A DNA stretch of 64,000 bases from Bacteroidales bacterium. GTDB taxonomy: Bacteria > Bacteroidota > Bacteroidia > Bacteroidales > UBA1402. Below, in pieces: positions 8,039 to 17,276 of this stretch; the first letter of the stretch is position 1; every line of letters starts with the position of its first letter. The notes beneath the pieces are model-generated. The model worked only from the letters and a program-made list of their open reading frames with translations, did not search any database and was not told the DNA's origin. The position numbers were made by a program, and so were the translations under genes. Location of the stretch: NCBI GenBank assembly GCA_028709215.1, contig JAQVXI010000001.1, positions 186,537 to 250,536 on the forward strand. The letters run 5' to 3'.

Positions 8039-8971
8039 ATGAAAAATTATTTTGGATTCACCTTGACAGGGAAGAAGTTACTTCCGTTTTGGATGCTAAT
8101 GTATGGTTCCATACTAGCCTTGTACTTTGTCCTGTTTTTTGTCATGAGGCAGACTCAGTTTGGAGCATCTCATGTAGGAATCATGCCTTTGATCCTGTTG
8201 TTGCTGATGCTTCTTGTGTATTCCCTTTCGTTTTTTCTTATTAAACCAATCCTGAACCACATCCGATACAAGGAGGATGCCTTGTCTTTTGACGGAACTT
8301 TTGGACGTTTTTTTGGGGTTTTGATTGGTGGTTTGCTTCTAACCATAATCACTCTGGGTGTTTATTTGGCTTGGTATATTCGAAATGTATTTCGATTTTT
8401 TGTAGACAACACGACGTTAAAGGGTGATGCGTTTTCGTTTAAGGGTACCGGGGGACGCTTGTTTCTGATTCTACTGTTGAGTATGGTTTTGCCGATTGCT
8501 TTATTCTCGGTTGTCGTCGTAAGTATGCAAGCGATGCATGCATCCAGTGAACTCCTTGTAGCTGGTTCGGTAATCTATCAATTGGTTATGTCATTCATTA
8601 TGATACCGTATATGTATTTGGTGTACCAATGGATGACGAATGTTACCTATAAACATTATACAATTCAATGGCAAACGAGCTTTTGGAGCTCTATCGGCAA
8701 AATCTTTATTGAAATCCTCTTGAGTACAATCACGTTGGGTATTTATGCGCCTTTCGCTTTCGTGCGATTGTATGCGTATTTCATTCATCGTACTGTAGCC
8801 CAATCGGATGAGGCAACCAGATCGTTTGGCTTCGAGCCCGATCCGTTCAACGATTTTTTGTTCTTATGGGGGCAAATTCTATTGACGATAGTCACCCTGG
8901 GAGTCTATTATCCTTGGATGATTTGTAAGGTGAGTTCAAGATTTCTTGGGCGGACGTATTTGGAATTGTGA
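8039..8971 (+). CDS. DUF898 (YjgN-like) multi-pass membrane protein
   Basis: A 310-residue integral membrane protein with about six to eight hydrophobic segments. It shows the repeated DUF898 signature: FDGTFGRFFGVLIGGLLLTI followed by TLGVYLAWY, then a second FKGTGGRLFLILLL and TLGIYAPFAF, and a third TLGVYYPWM. Repeats of a Phe-x-Gly strand, a membrane helix and TLGxYxPW are typical. The function of the family is not established. No partner gene is obvious; the next feature downstream is a decayed transposase. Confidence 0.85.
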   Translation: MKNYFGFTLTGKKLLPFWMLMYGSILALYFVLFFVMRQTQFGASHVGIMPLILLLLMLLVYSLSFFLIKPILNHIRYKEDALSFDGTFGRFFGVLIGGLLLTIITLGVYLAWYIRNVFRFFVDNTTLKGDAFSFKGTGGRLFLILLLSMVLPIALFSVVVVSMQAMHASSELLVAGSVIYQLVMSFIMIPYMYLVYQWMTNVTYKHYTIQWQTSFWSSIGKIFIEILLSTITLGIYAPFAFVRLYAYFIHRTVAQSDEATRSFGFEPDPFNDFLFLWGQILLTIVTLGVYYPWMICKVSSRFLGRTYLEL

Positions 8972-9021
8972 AATGTTTTATCTGATAAACGCTTGAGTAT
9001 TGTAGCCAAGGATAACTGCGG

Positions 9022-9160
9022 TATGTGCGACGAGTAGAAGAAAGCCTTTGCCATGCAAAAGGAAACGCTCGGTCAAGACAGGCTCAGAGCCTGGTCCGAA
9101 ACCAGCAAGCATGGTCGTATGTTGATCACTTTCATCGGAAAGACGATTTTGGTGTGCTAA
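9022..9160 (+). pseudogene. Relic of an IS4/IS1634-like transposase C-terminus
   Basis: One frame reads YVRRVEES and, after a shift, another reads KAFAMQKETLGQDRLRAWSE followed by TSKHGRMLITFIGKTI and a stop at 9158-9160. The order (Y-x-R-R-x-x-E-E/K, then RLRAxSE, then GRMLITFI) is the C-terminal part of DDE transposases of the IS4/IS1634 type, where E is the last catalytic residue and GRLFIxFIALI follows. No upstream catalytic part is present and the frame is broken, so it is a dead remnant. It marks the left side of an accessory patch. Confidence 0.55.
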
Positions 9161-9186
9161 AAATCCACAAAAGATAGAACAAGAAA

Positions 9187-10194
9187 ATGAACAATAGTGA
9201 AATCCTTATTTATCAAAATTCCGAGGGCAATATTAAGATAGATGTTCGGTTGGAAGAAGAAAGCGTTTGGCTAAATCAATCGCAAATGGCAGAACTGTTC
9301 GGAAAAGGAAGAACAACCATTACCGAACACATTCAGAATGTTTTTAGTGAAGGCGAATTGGACGAAAATGTGGTATGTCGGAATTTCCGACACACCACTC
9401 AGCACGGTGCAATTGAAGGAAAAACCCAAGAAACAACCACAAAATACTACAATCTGGATGTTATTATTTCGGTTGGCTATCGTGTAAAATCGCCACAAGG
9501 TACGCAGTTCCGCATTTGGGCTACACAACGGCTGAAAGAATATATTATAAAGGGTTTTACCTTGAATGATGACCGTTTCAAGTCTGGCAGTTCGATGAAC
9601 TATTTCAACGAATTACAGGAACGCATTCGCGAGATACGTCTTTCGGAGCGGTTTTTCTACCAGAAAATCAAAGATATATACACCACAAGCATTGATTACG
9701 ATGCAAAAGATGAACGAACCATTGAGTTTTTCAAAGTGGTACAAAATAAATTACTTTGGGCTATCAGCCAACAAACCGCTGCCGAATTGGTCTATCGCAG
9801 GGTGGATGCTTCCTTGCCTTTAATGGGGATGCAGTCATTAGACAAAAAAAATACGTTGGCAGTAAAGAAAACGGATATTAGCGTTGCCAAAAACTACTTA
9901 AAGGAAGATGAAATAAAGTTGTTGGGCTTGTTGGTTGAACAGTATCTGGCTTTTGCCGAAACAATGGCACAACAGCACACACCCATGTATATGAAAGATT
10001 GGATTCAACGTTTGGATGTGATTCTTCAATTAAATGGCAGAGAGTTACTCACCCATGCCGGAAAAATAAGCCATGATAGGGCGTTGAAAAAATCGAATGA
10101 GGAATATGAAAAATACAAGATAGCTCAACAAGCAATAGAAAAGGAGCAAAGCCTGAAAGAAATTGAAGAGGATATCAAGAAATTGAAAAAGTAA
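9187..10194 (+). CDS. RhuM-family protein
   Basis: A 335-residue protein matching the RhuM (virulence_RhuM) family over its whole length. The N-terminal part LEEESVWLNQSQMAELFGKG with TTITEHIQNVFSEGEL is a helix-turn-helix-like segment. YYNLDVIISVGYRVKSPQGT and FRIWATQRLKEYIIKGFTLN form the conserved core. The C-terminus is a charged coiled coil ending EEDIKKLKK. RhuM was named from a Salmonella pathogenicity island; its biochemistry is unclear and it is common on mobile islands beside restriction or toxin genes. Base composition is more A-rich than in neighbouring genes, and it lies between a transposase relic and repeat arrays, so recent transfer is likely. Confidence 0.9.
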   Translation: MNNSEILIYQNSEGNIKIDVRLEEESVWLNQSQMAELFGKGRTTITEHIQNVFSEGELDENVVCRNFRHTTQHGAIEGKTQETTTKYYNLDVIISVGYRVKSPQGTQFRIWATQRLKEYIIKGFTLNDDRFKSGSSMNYFNELQERIREIRLSERFFYQKIKDIYTTSIDYDAKDERTIEFFKVVQNKLLWAISQQTAAELVYRRVDASLPLMGMQSLDKKNTLAVKKTDISVAKNYLKEDEIKLLGLLVEQYLAFAETMAQQHTPMYMKDWIQRLDVILQLNGRELLTHAGKISHDRALKKSNEEYEKYKIAQQAIEKEQSLKEIEEDIKKLKK

Positions 10195-10196
10195 GT

Positions 10197-10239
10197 AATT
10201 GCCTCAATTGGCTCACAATTGACTCATAATTGACTCAAT
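10197..10239. repeat. Four-unit short tandem array, ATTGRCTCA-like
   Basis: Directly after the RhuM stop. The ATTG cores begin at 10098+100, that is 10198, 10207, 10218 and 10229, giving spacings of 9, 11 and 11 bases. Units read ATTGCCTCA, ATTGGCTCA, ATTGACTCA, ATTGACTCA. Confidence 0.75.
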
Positions 10240-10352
10240 CGCTAAATGCTGAAAGCCCACAAGGCAGGTAATATTGAGTCCTATAAAGAATCGAAACTGC
10301 CGATAAACGACCGAAACAACCGGATCATACGAAAAACGTATTTATCGGAATG

Positions 10353-10388
10353 GGGCAAAATGGGCAACGATTGGGCAATAGTTGGGCA
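10353..10388. repeat. Four-unit short tandem array, TGGGCAA-like
   Basis: GGGCA cores begin at 10353, 10362, 10373 and 10384, again with spacings of 9, 11 and 11 bases. The units differ in sequence from the array at 10197 but the phasing is the same. Confidence 0.7.
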
Positions 10389-10418
10389 TTCTGAACAATG
10401 TCAGGTGGTCAGATGGAT

Positions 10419-10464
10419 ATTTCGGTGATATGCACCCACTGATTTCGGTCATACCCACCCAGTT
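10419..10464. mobile_element. Pair of 23-base direct repeats resembling an IS21-type end
   Basis: Two adjacent imperfect copies, 10419-10441 and 10442-10464, each begin ATTTCGGT and contain CACCCA. Serial repeats of about 20 bases at the termini are a hallmark of IS21 elements, and this wording looks like Bacteroidetes IS21 ends that I remember. No istA or istB is present, so at most it is an orphan end. Confidence 0.35.
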
Positions 10465-10529
10465 TGTGGCTTGACGAAACCGTTAAAGACCTGACAAAAT
10501 TACTGTTTTTTTCTTAGAGTATCTCCTTC

Positions 10530-10551
10530 GTTATGGAAAGCTTTCCATAAC
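10530..10551. repeat. Perfect 22-base palindrome
   Basis: Half-site GTTATGGAAAG is followed at once by its exact complement CTTTCCATAAC with no spacer. It is flanked by AT-rich DNA with no T-run, so it is not a usual terminator. It could be an operator or recombinase site. Confidence 0.8.
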
Positions 10552-10725
10552 AGCGGACCCAGTTTTAGAATGGAAAACAGAAAAAATATATTTTAATCAA
10601 TTATTAACCCGATCAGGTCTACTATCAGAATCAGAAAACTGTTGGTTGAATTTTTCCGAAAAACGTTGATTTGAAATTTGCTTATTACATACTGGAACAG
10701 CCATTATCCGCTAAGCTGCATATTT

Positions 10726-11511
10726 TCATACGTTTGGTTGTGGTTTTCCGTCTGCACCGATCCGGTAGTTGATGTTGGCTTTGTAGGCTTGAGCGATTTG
10801 AAACTTGCGGGGGATGCGGTAGATTCTGCCGTTTTTGAGGAGTTTGGCGCCTGTCTGATGAAAGCGGAAAGGGACATTGCTTTCCAGGCATTGGCGGCGA
10901 ATATTCAGGATCCAGTCGTAGTCACAGATGCGTGCTTCTACGCCGGACTCGCCGCTCACCGATACTTCCTCGATGTCTTGATTGAGGTAGGGGCTCAGGT
11001 CGATGGCTTCCAAAAGGGGAGCCACGATGATGGCGCGGTGTCGGATGGGGAGTTGCAGGAAAATAGGAAGTCGGTAGTCGGCCATGGCCTGATTTTCGAC
11101 CGTACATCCGATGATGACATTGGGATAGCCGTCGCCCCAATCGGCAGGGAGGTGGTCGGCCATGCGGTCAATGCGTTTGGTAAAAAAGAAAAACATCAGA
11201 TCACTGCGCTGACGCATCATGGCCCAGGCTTCGGCGCGCCAGGCATCGGCGCCGTCAACGAAAAAATCGGACGTAAAGCAGGTGAAGACAACGGTGCCCG
11301 GAGCCAGTTTCCAGCTTTTGTCCCGCTTGCGCTTGAGCGGTAGGGTAAAGTCGGCATTCTTGCGAACTTCCCAACTGCTTTTAGCGGAGCCATACATCGC
11401 ATCCTGTCGGTAGACGTAACAGTATGCGCAGCCGGGGCTGATTTTACTGCAGCCGTGCCATGGATTCCAATCGCTGTATGTCTGTGTGCGTTTCGTTGGG
11501 TTCTTTCTCAT
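10726..11511 (-). CDS. DUF5131 (phage Gp37/Gp68-like) protein
   Basis: A 261-residue protein when started at MRKNPTKRTQ; a start 12 codons earlier is possible. It carries the family signature SDWNPWHGCSKISPGCAYCY: the three cysteines (C-x6-C-x2-C) resemble a radical-SAM iron-sulfur motif. FFFFTKRIDRM, VIIGCTVENQAMADYRLP and VSVSGESGVEARICDYDWI are also typical. The family is widespread in phages and plasmids and is thought to include radical-SAM-like enzymes, but no reaction is established. G+C content is higher than in the spacer next to it. No phage gene accompanies it here. Confidence 0.85.
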   Translation of the reverse strand: MRKNPTKRTQTYSDWNPWHGCSKISPGCAYCYVYRQDAMYGSAKSSWEVRKNADFTLPLKRKRDKSWKLAPGTVVFTCFTSDFFVDGADAWRAEAWAMMRQRSDLMFFFFTKRIDRMADHLPADWGDGYPNVIIGCTVENQAMADYRLPIFLQLPIRHRAIIVAPLLEAIDLSPYLNQDIEEVSVSGESGVEARICDYDWILNIRRQCLESNVPFRFHQTGAKLLKNGRIYRIPRKFQIAQAYKANINYRIGADGKPQPNV

Positions 11512-11612
11512 AAGATTCGTGATACAAACGTACGGATTATTCGGCATTTTTTTTCCATCCCGTTAAACCCTTTCGTTTTTAATCAATCTAATATTGAATA
11601 TTTAATTTATAG

Positions 11613-13925
<2,313 letters not shown>

Positions 13926-13931
13926 AAATCA

Positions 13932-13963
13932 CAAAATCCCGTCAATGTATTGACGGGATTTTG
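13932..13963. terminator. Bidirectional rho-independent terminator
   Basis: A 15-base stem (CAAAATCCCGTCAAT with its complement) and a minimal loop, T-rich on both sides. It serves the esterase pair on the plus strand and the hip locus on the minus strand. The hipT-like stop codon lies inside the stem. Confidence 0.85.
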
Positions 13964-14880
13964 TTTTGTATGATTTGTTTGTATCGCTCTTTCGCCTCAT
14001 CGGGTAAAAACGAAAGATCGATAAAGTTGAACCATTTTTCGGAGACTTTTTCAAATTTGGCAAACATCTTCTCAATGATCTTTTCTTCTAAACCGCTGCC
14101 ATACATTGCGCGCTCAAAATCGTTACGCTTTATATTGCTTTTCTTTCCACTGAGCGTTAAGGCCAATTCTTCCTTATCTTCGGGCATAACAAGGGCTGTT
14201 GAGACCAAATCATACGCGGGGGTGAGTGTATAAGCGTCTTTTCGTCTACTGTACAGCGAGAAATTCTTCAAGTGCATATCGGCATTCCCTGTAATCCAGG
14301 AAAACAGAACCTGCTCCCAAAAGTTCACAACATCGAGTTTAGGAGTAGCGGAGTATTGCATAATAATTTTGGCAATCTGCTCGTAGGATCCTTTGTATTT
14401 ATACTCAGTTAAGCGTTCCGATAGCTGGCACATATCTTCCATGGACAACTTTTTGCCCTGTGCTCCTCGATCGATACGTTTGGTTATATAGGCCAATTCT
14501 CCATCTTTAAAGCGTACAAGCGTGTGAGGAACGACCTTAATCTTCGCCAATTCAGCCAAGTGCATGGTCAAATCTTCCACCTCGGGAAGATGTTCAAATC
14601 GCTCTGTTTGAGGTTTTAAAATATAACGTCCCCATAATCCAACAATGGTAAACCGCTGAGATGCTCCTTTTGTTTTTTCTAAATCAAGTGAGAGTTTTGC
14701 TTGTACTCCGGTTAGTGTTGTCTGTGAACGTACAATTTTTTCAGCCAACGATTCAATTTCATCTTTTGCGTAGGGTAAGAGTGGAGTATCGGCACTGCCA
14801 AATATCTTTTTTGAACATCGAGGATGAAAATCGGTAGTTTCCTCGGTCAATTCTTGATAACAATACAGACATCGTTTCAT
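13942..14880 (-). CDS. hipT: HipA C-lobe kinase, HipT-like toxin
   Basis: A 312-residue HipA-type serine/threonine kinase lacking the usual N-terminal subdomain, which is encoded separately just upstream. The Gly-rich loop region is TTLTGVQAKLSL (54-65), the ATP lysine is K89 in YILKP, the catalytic motif is N199-A-D201-M-H-L-K-N206, and the metal-binding Asp is D224 in AYDLV, so the kinase looks intact. The first 28 residues form a putative zinc knuckle (C4-x2-C7, H19, C22). HipA-family kinases phosphorylate aminoacyl-tRNA synthetases and stop growth; in E. coli HipT targets TrpS. The target here is unknown. The start overlaps the hipS-like gene by ATGA. Confidence 0.85.
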   Translation of the reverse strand: MKRCLYCYQELTEETTDFHPRCSKKIFGSADTPLLPYAKDEIESLAEKIVRSQTTLTGVQAKLSLDLEKTKGASQRFTIVGLWGRYILKPQTERFEHLPEVEDLTMHLAELAKIKVVPHTLVRFKDGELAYITKRIDRGAQGKKLSMEDMCQLSERLTEYKYKGSYEQIAKIIMQYSATPKLDVVNFWEQVLFSWITGNADMHLKNFSLYSRRKDAYTLTPAYDLVSTALVMPEDKEELALTLSGKKSNIKRNDFERAMYGSGLEEKIIEKMFAKFEKVSEKWFNFIDLSFLPDEAKERYKQIIQNKIPSIH

Positions 14881-15221
14881 AGTGGCTCTCTATTTAGTAA
14901 CGGTTCGACACTCACCGAACCAATGCAATCTTTGCAGGTGGCAAGCAGCAACGACATTCGATCTCGTCGATCGATTTTCCAACTCTTTTGAGTAATATCC
15001 AAAAGCCAACCTTCGGGAATCAATCCGTCAAAGAATGGGAATAGTATCTTTTCGGTGTATGCTTTGCTTCTAAGAGGCAGCGTGAGGCTGATCGCTTCTG
15101 CATCGTTTGATTGTAGATAATTGGCATTATACTCAAAAGTATAGCCGTTCTCATCTTCTGTTAATATCCCAGCAAAGATGTTGTGCATATAAATTTTGGC
15201 TTGTCTCATCGGTTGAATCAT
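14877..15221 (-). CDS. hipS: HipA N-terminal subdomain protein, HipS-like
   Basis: A 114-residue protein equal to the N-terminal 'couple_hipA' domain of HipA: AKIYMHNIFAGILTEDENGY, then ISLTLPLRSKAYTEKILFPF, FDGLIPEGWLLDI, and a C-terminal segment with GSVSVEPL. In the E. coli HipBST system the protein of this kind (HipS) is the antitoxin that neutralises HipT. Overlapping ATGA junctions on both sides couple its synthesis to HipB and HipT. The short form may start at MRQAKIYM, four codons in. Confidence 0.8.
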   Translation of the reverse strand: MIQPMRQAKIYMHNIFAGILTEDENGYTFEYNANYLQSNDAEAISLTLPLRSKAYTEKILFPFFDGLIPEGWLLDITQKSWKIDRRDRMSLLLATCKDCIGSVSVEPLLNREPL

Positions 15222-15424
15222 TTATCCATAGGAATCACGCCTACTTTTACTCCGAAGAGATTTAGAACTTGATTGACTTTGTCGAGGCGCAACGTTTCTT
15301 TGCCTTGCTCCAACTCTCGTACAAATCGCAATCCAACTCCCGATTTTTCTGAGAGATCCACTTGAGTAAGTCCGTACTCCTTACGCATCGACTTTACATA
15401 TTCAGATAAAGATGCCGTATTCAT
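15218..15424 (-). CDS. hipB: HipB-like XRE-family DNA-binding protein
   Basis: A 68-residue helix-turn-helix protein from MNTASLSEYV; an upstream ATG at 15445 is in frame but would fall inside the operator. The HTH is YGLTQVDLSEKSGVGLRFVR, followed by ELEQGKETLRLDKVNQVLNL and a short strand VKVGVIPMD. It is the first gene of the three-gene locus. By analogy with HipB it should bind the TATACCC/GGGTATA sites just upstream and repress the operon, with strength set by the HipS/HipT complex. Confidence 0.85.
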   Translation of the reverse strand: MNTASLSEYVKSMRKEYGLTQVDLSEKSGVGLRFVRELEQGKETLRLDKVNQVLNLFGVKVGVIPMDK

Positions 15425-15426
15425 AT

Positions 15427-15526
15427 TATACCCTTTAGGGTGCAAATATAGGGTATATAATCGGTATTACAACCTTTCGGGTATAATAATTTATTTTAGG
15501 ATGGTTTATATACCCGATGGGGTATA
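15427..15526. promoter_or_regulatory. Operator array upstream of hipBST
   Basis: At least three palindromic sites are built from TATACCC and GGGTATA halves: 15427-15441 (left half plus GGGT), 15468-15485 (degenerate left half, perfect right half) and 15509-15526 (perfect TATACCC-N4-GGGTATA). A further lone half GGGTATA lies at 15451-15457. The first site touches the hipB start codon. Arrangement and half-site type resemble known HipB operators. Confidence 0.7.
15464..15487 (+). repeat. 24-base direct repeat, copy 1
   Basis: Matches 15782-15805 at 23 of 24 positions, with T at 15474+1 replaced by C in copy 2. It contains the operator right half GGGTATA. Confidence 0.85.
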
Positions 15527-15565
15527 GTTGGGGTGGACGTTTGATATACTGCTTGATTCATTTAG

Positions 15566-15751
15566 CTATACTATTCCCGATAAATCAACCTTAAAGAATG
15601 TAGGTGCCTCCATTCTTTTCTCAATAATCATTACCATATAGATAGGGGCATATACGATCTTATTATCTATTCGCAGATTGTCGTTGTTGAACACGACCGC
15701 TTTTCCAAGATTAATATCCTCCTTCAAACTAATTATATATTGTTTTATCTC
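15566..15751 (-). pseudogene. C-terminal remnant of an unknown protein
   Basis: This minus-strand frame is open for 61 codons and ends at 15566. It reads like real protein, for example INLGKAVVFNNDNLRIDN and KIVYAPIYMVMIIEKR, but has no proper start. The neighbouring frame just upstream (about 15755-15800) reads ELDQCKDNLRDKTIYN then stops, suggesting one gene broken by a frameshift. It lies between the two 24-base repeats. Family not recognised. Confidence 0.4.
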
Positions 15752-15781
15752 TTAGATTGTCCTTGCATTGATCCAATTCTC

Positions 15782-15805
15782 GTATTACAACCCTTCGGGT
15801 ATAAT
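15782..15805 (+). repeat. 24-base direct repeat, copy 2
   Basis: Near-identical to 15464-15487, 318 bases away. The core is ACCC-TTC-GGGT within a hip-like operator. Confidence 0.85.
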
Positions 15806-15948
15806 TCATGGAGTGGCTTAAAATGCCGTCGTCCATCGGACAAAATATTACACAAAATGGACGCTGGAATCAAACGAGTAAGTCTTCGTGCATTTTGTGT
15901 AAACTTTCTGGTGGTTTTGACGTACTTTTATCCTCAAATCTAAAAGGA

Positions 15949-17274
15949 ATGAAAAGTACACGAAGCGTCTTGATGTGTTTGAGTGTTCTGCTGTCTTTTA
16001 ATCCGTGTTCTCAGGCAGAAAATTATCCATATAAAAGTGATTATTTGTGGGTCGCGGTTCCGGATCACGACAATTGGGTGTATGCGGTCGGGGAAAAGGC
16101 TGTTGTAGAAATTATGTTTTTTAAGTATGGTATTCCACAGGAAGCAACCGTCGAATATGAAATTGCGGATGAGGCTTGCCAAGCGGATGTTAGAGGAATT
16201 CTGGAGTTGAAAAAGGGGAGGGCGGTGCTGGATGCCGGAACCGTTTCGATGCCGAGATTTCGAGACATTCGTCTTGCGTTGAGATTGGATGGGGTTACAT
16301 ACAGGCACCACGTCAAGATAGGCTTTTCACCGGAAAAAATTCAACCGTATACACAGGAACCGGACGATTTCAGAGCATGGTGGGATTCGCTTTTGACCGA
16401 TAACAAACGGTATCCGTTAAGGTCAAGCCGTGAATTGTATACGCCGTATTGTACCGATAAGGTGGATTGTTATTTGGTTCGATTGGAGGTCAATCGCAGC
16501 CGGCAGGCGTTTTACGGTTTTTTATTTTATCCGAAAAACGCAACAAAGGGTGGGCATCCCGTCGTGTTAACACCTCCGGGAGCCGGTATCAAGGCCAATC
16601 GTGTAGCGGATAGTAAGAATTATTATCCTGAAAACGGCTGCATTCGTTTTGTCATCGAAATCCATGGCATGAATCCGACCCATTCCGAAGCGGTTTTTGA
16701 GGATGTCCGGCGTGCTTTTGATGGTCGTGTAAAAGGTTATCTGTATCAGGGATTGAATCATCTCGACCATTATTATATGAAACATGTGTACTTGGGTTTG
16801 GTCAAGTGCATCGATTACCTAACCTCGTTGCCGGAATGGGATGGCATAAACGTGGCTGTACAGGGTGGAAGCCAGGGTGGTGGATTGGCGTTGGTTGCTG
16901 CCGGCTTGGATGCGCGTGTAACGCAGTGCATTGTAAATCATCCGGCCTTGAGTGATATGGCTCGTGCCGCGACGGGCGGTGTAAGCGGTTACCCGCATTT
17001 TTCCGGGAAGGACGGTTTTCTGACACCGGCTCATTTGAAGACGATGGCATACTACGATGTTGTAAATTTTGCCCGTTATGTACAGGCCAAGACATTTATG
17101 ACCTGGGGATTTAACGACGATACTTGTCCGCCTACCACAAGCTATGCGGTTTGGAATACCCTGAAAGGCAATAAAGAATCACTGATTACACCCATCAATG
17201 AACATTGGACTTCGGAATCGACCAATCGATTGCAGTTGGATTGGCTATTACAAAATCGAATAATCAATAAATAA
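15949..17274 (+). CDS. Exported CE7-type acetyl xylan esterase / cephalosporin-C deacetylase homologue
   Basis: A 441-residue protein started at MKSTRSVLMC, which has a signal peptide ending near SQAE and a purine-rich AAAAGGA just upstream. The N-terminal 130 residues are a beta-rich extension. The rest is an AXE1-type alpha/beta-hydrolase: nucleophile S308 in VQGGSQGGGLA, acid D390/D391 in GFNDDTCPPTTSY and H419 in NEHW. CE7 enzymes deacetylate xylo-oligosaccharides and related acetylated sugars, fitting the GH43-like gene 2 bases downstream. Probably periplasmic. There is no regulator in the same direction; the AraC-type sensor ending at 19049 faces it. Confidence 0.85.
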   Translation: MKSTRSVLMCLSVLLSFNPCSQAENYPYKSDYLWVAVPDHDNWVYAVGEKAVVEIMFFKYGIPQEATVEYEIADEACQADVRGILELKKGRAVLDAGTVSMPRFRDIRLALRLDGVTYRHHVKIGFSPEKIQPYTQEPDDFRAWWDSLLTDNKRYPLRSSRELYTPYCTDKVDCYLVRLEVNRSRQAFYGFLFYPKNATKGGHPVVLTPPGAGIKANRVADSKNYYPENGCIRFVIEIHGMNPTHSEAVFEDVRRAFDGRVKGYLYQGLNHLDHYYMKHVYLGLVKCIDYLTSLPEWDGINVAVQGGSQGGGLALVAAGLDARVTQCIVNHPALSDMARAATGGVSGYPHFSGKDGFLTPAHLKTMAYYDVVNFARYVQAKTFMTWGFNDDTCPPTTSYAVWNTLKGNKESLITPINEHWTSESTNRLQLDWLLQNRIINK

Positions 17275-17276
17275 CC

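Larger units (their letters stand above)
10195..10725. other. 531-base gene-free accessory spacer
   Basis: No credible gene on either strand. It holds, in order, a four-unit short repeat array, a second four-unit array with the same spacing, a pair of 23-base repeats resembling an insertion-sequence end, and a perfect 22-base palindrome. After the palindrome the DNA is AT-rich and shows nothing I can name. Confidence 0.7.
15446..15948. other. 503-base region between hipB and the CE7 esterase gene
   Basis: Contains the hip operators, a decayed minus-strand coding remnant and the second copy of a 24-base repeat. The plus-strand frame open from 15808 is in frame with the esterase but gives no signal peptide there, so 15808-15948 is taken as leader sequence. 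Confidence 0.6.

Noticed and set aside
10197-10390. Repeat arrays as a CRISPR
   Set aside because: Units are about 10 bases with no spacers of 30 bases and no cas genes are near.
10246-10428. A 60-codon plus-strand ORF in the repeat spacer
   Set aside because: It runs across the second repeat array, has no start signal, and its translation is dominated by repeat-derived residues.
15808-15948. N-terminal extension of the CE7 esterase
   Set aside because: It would put 47 non-hydrophobic residues before a good signal peptide.
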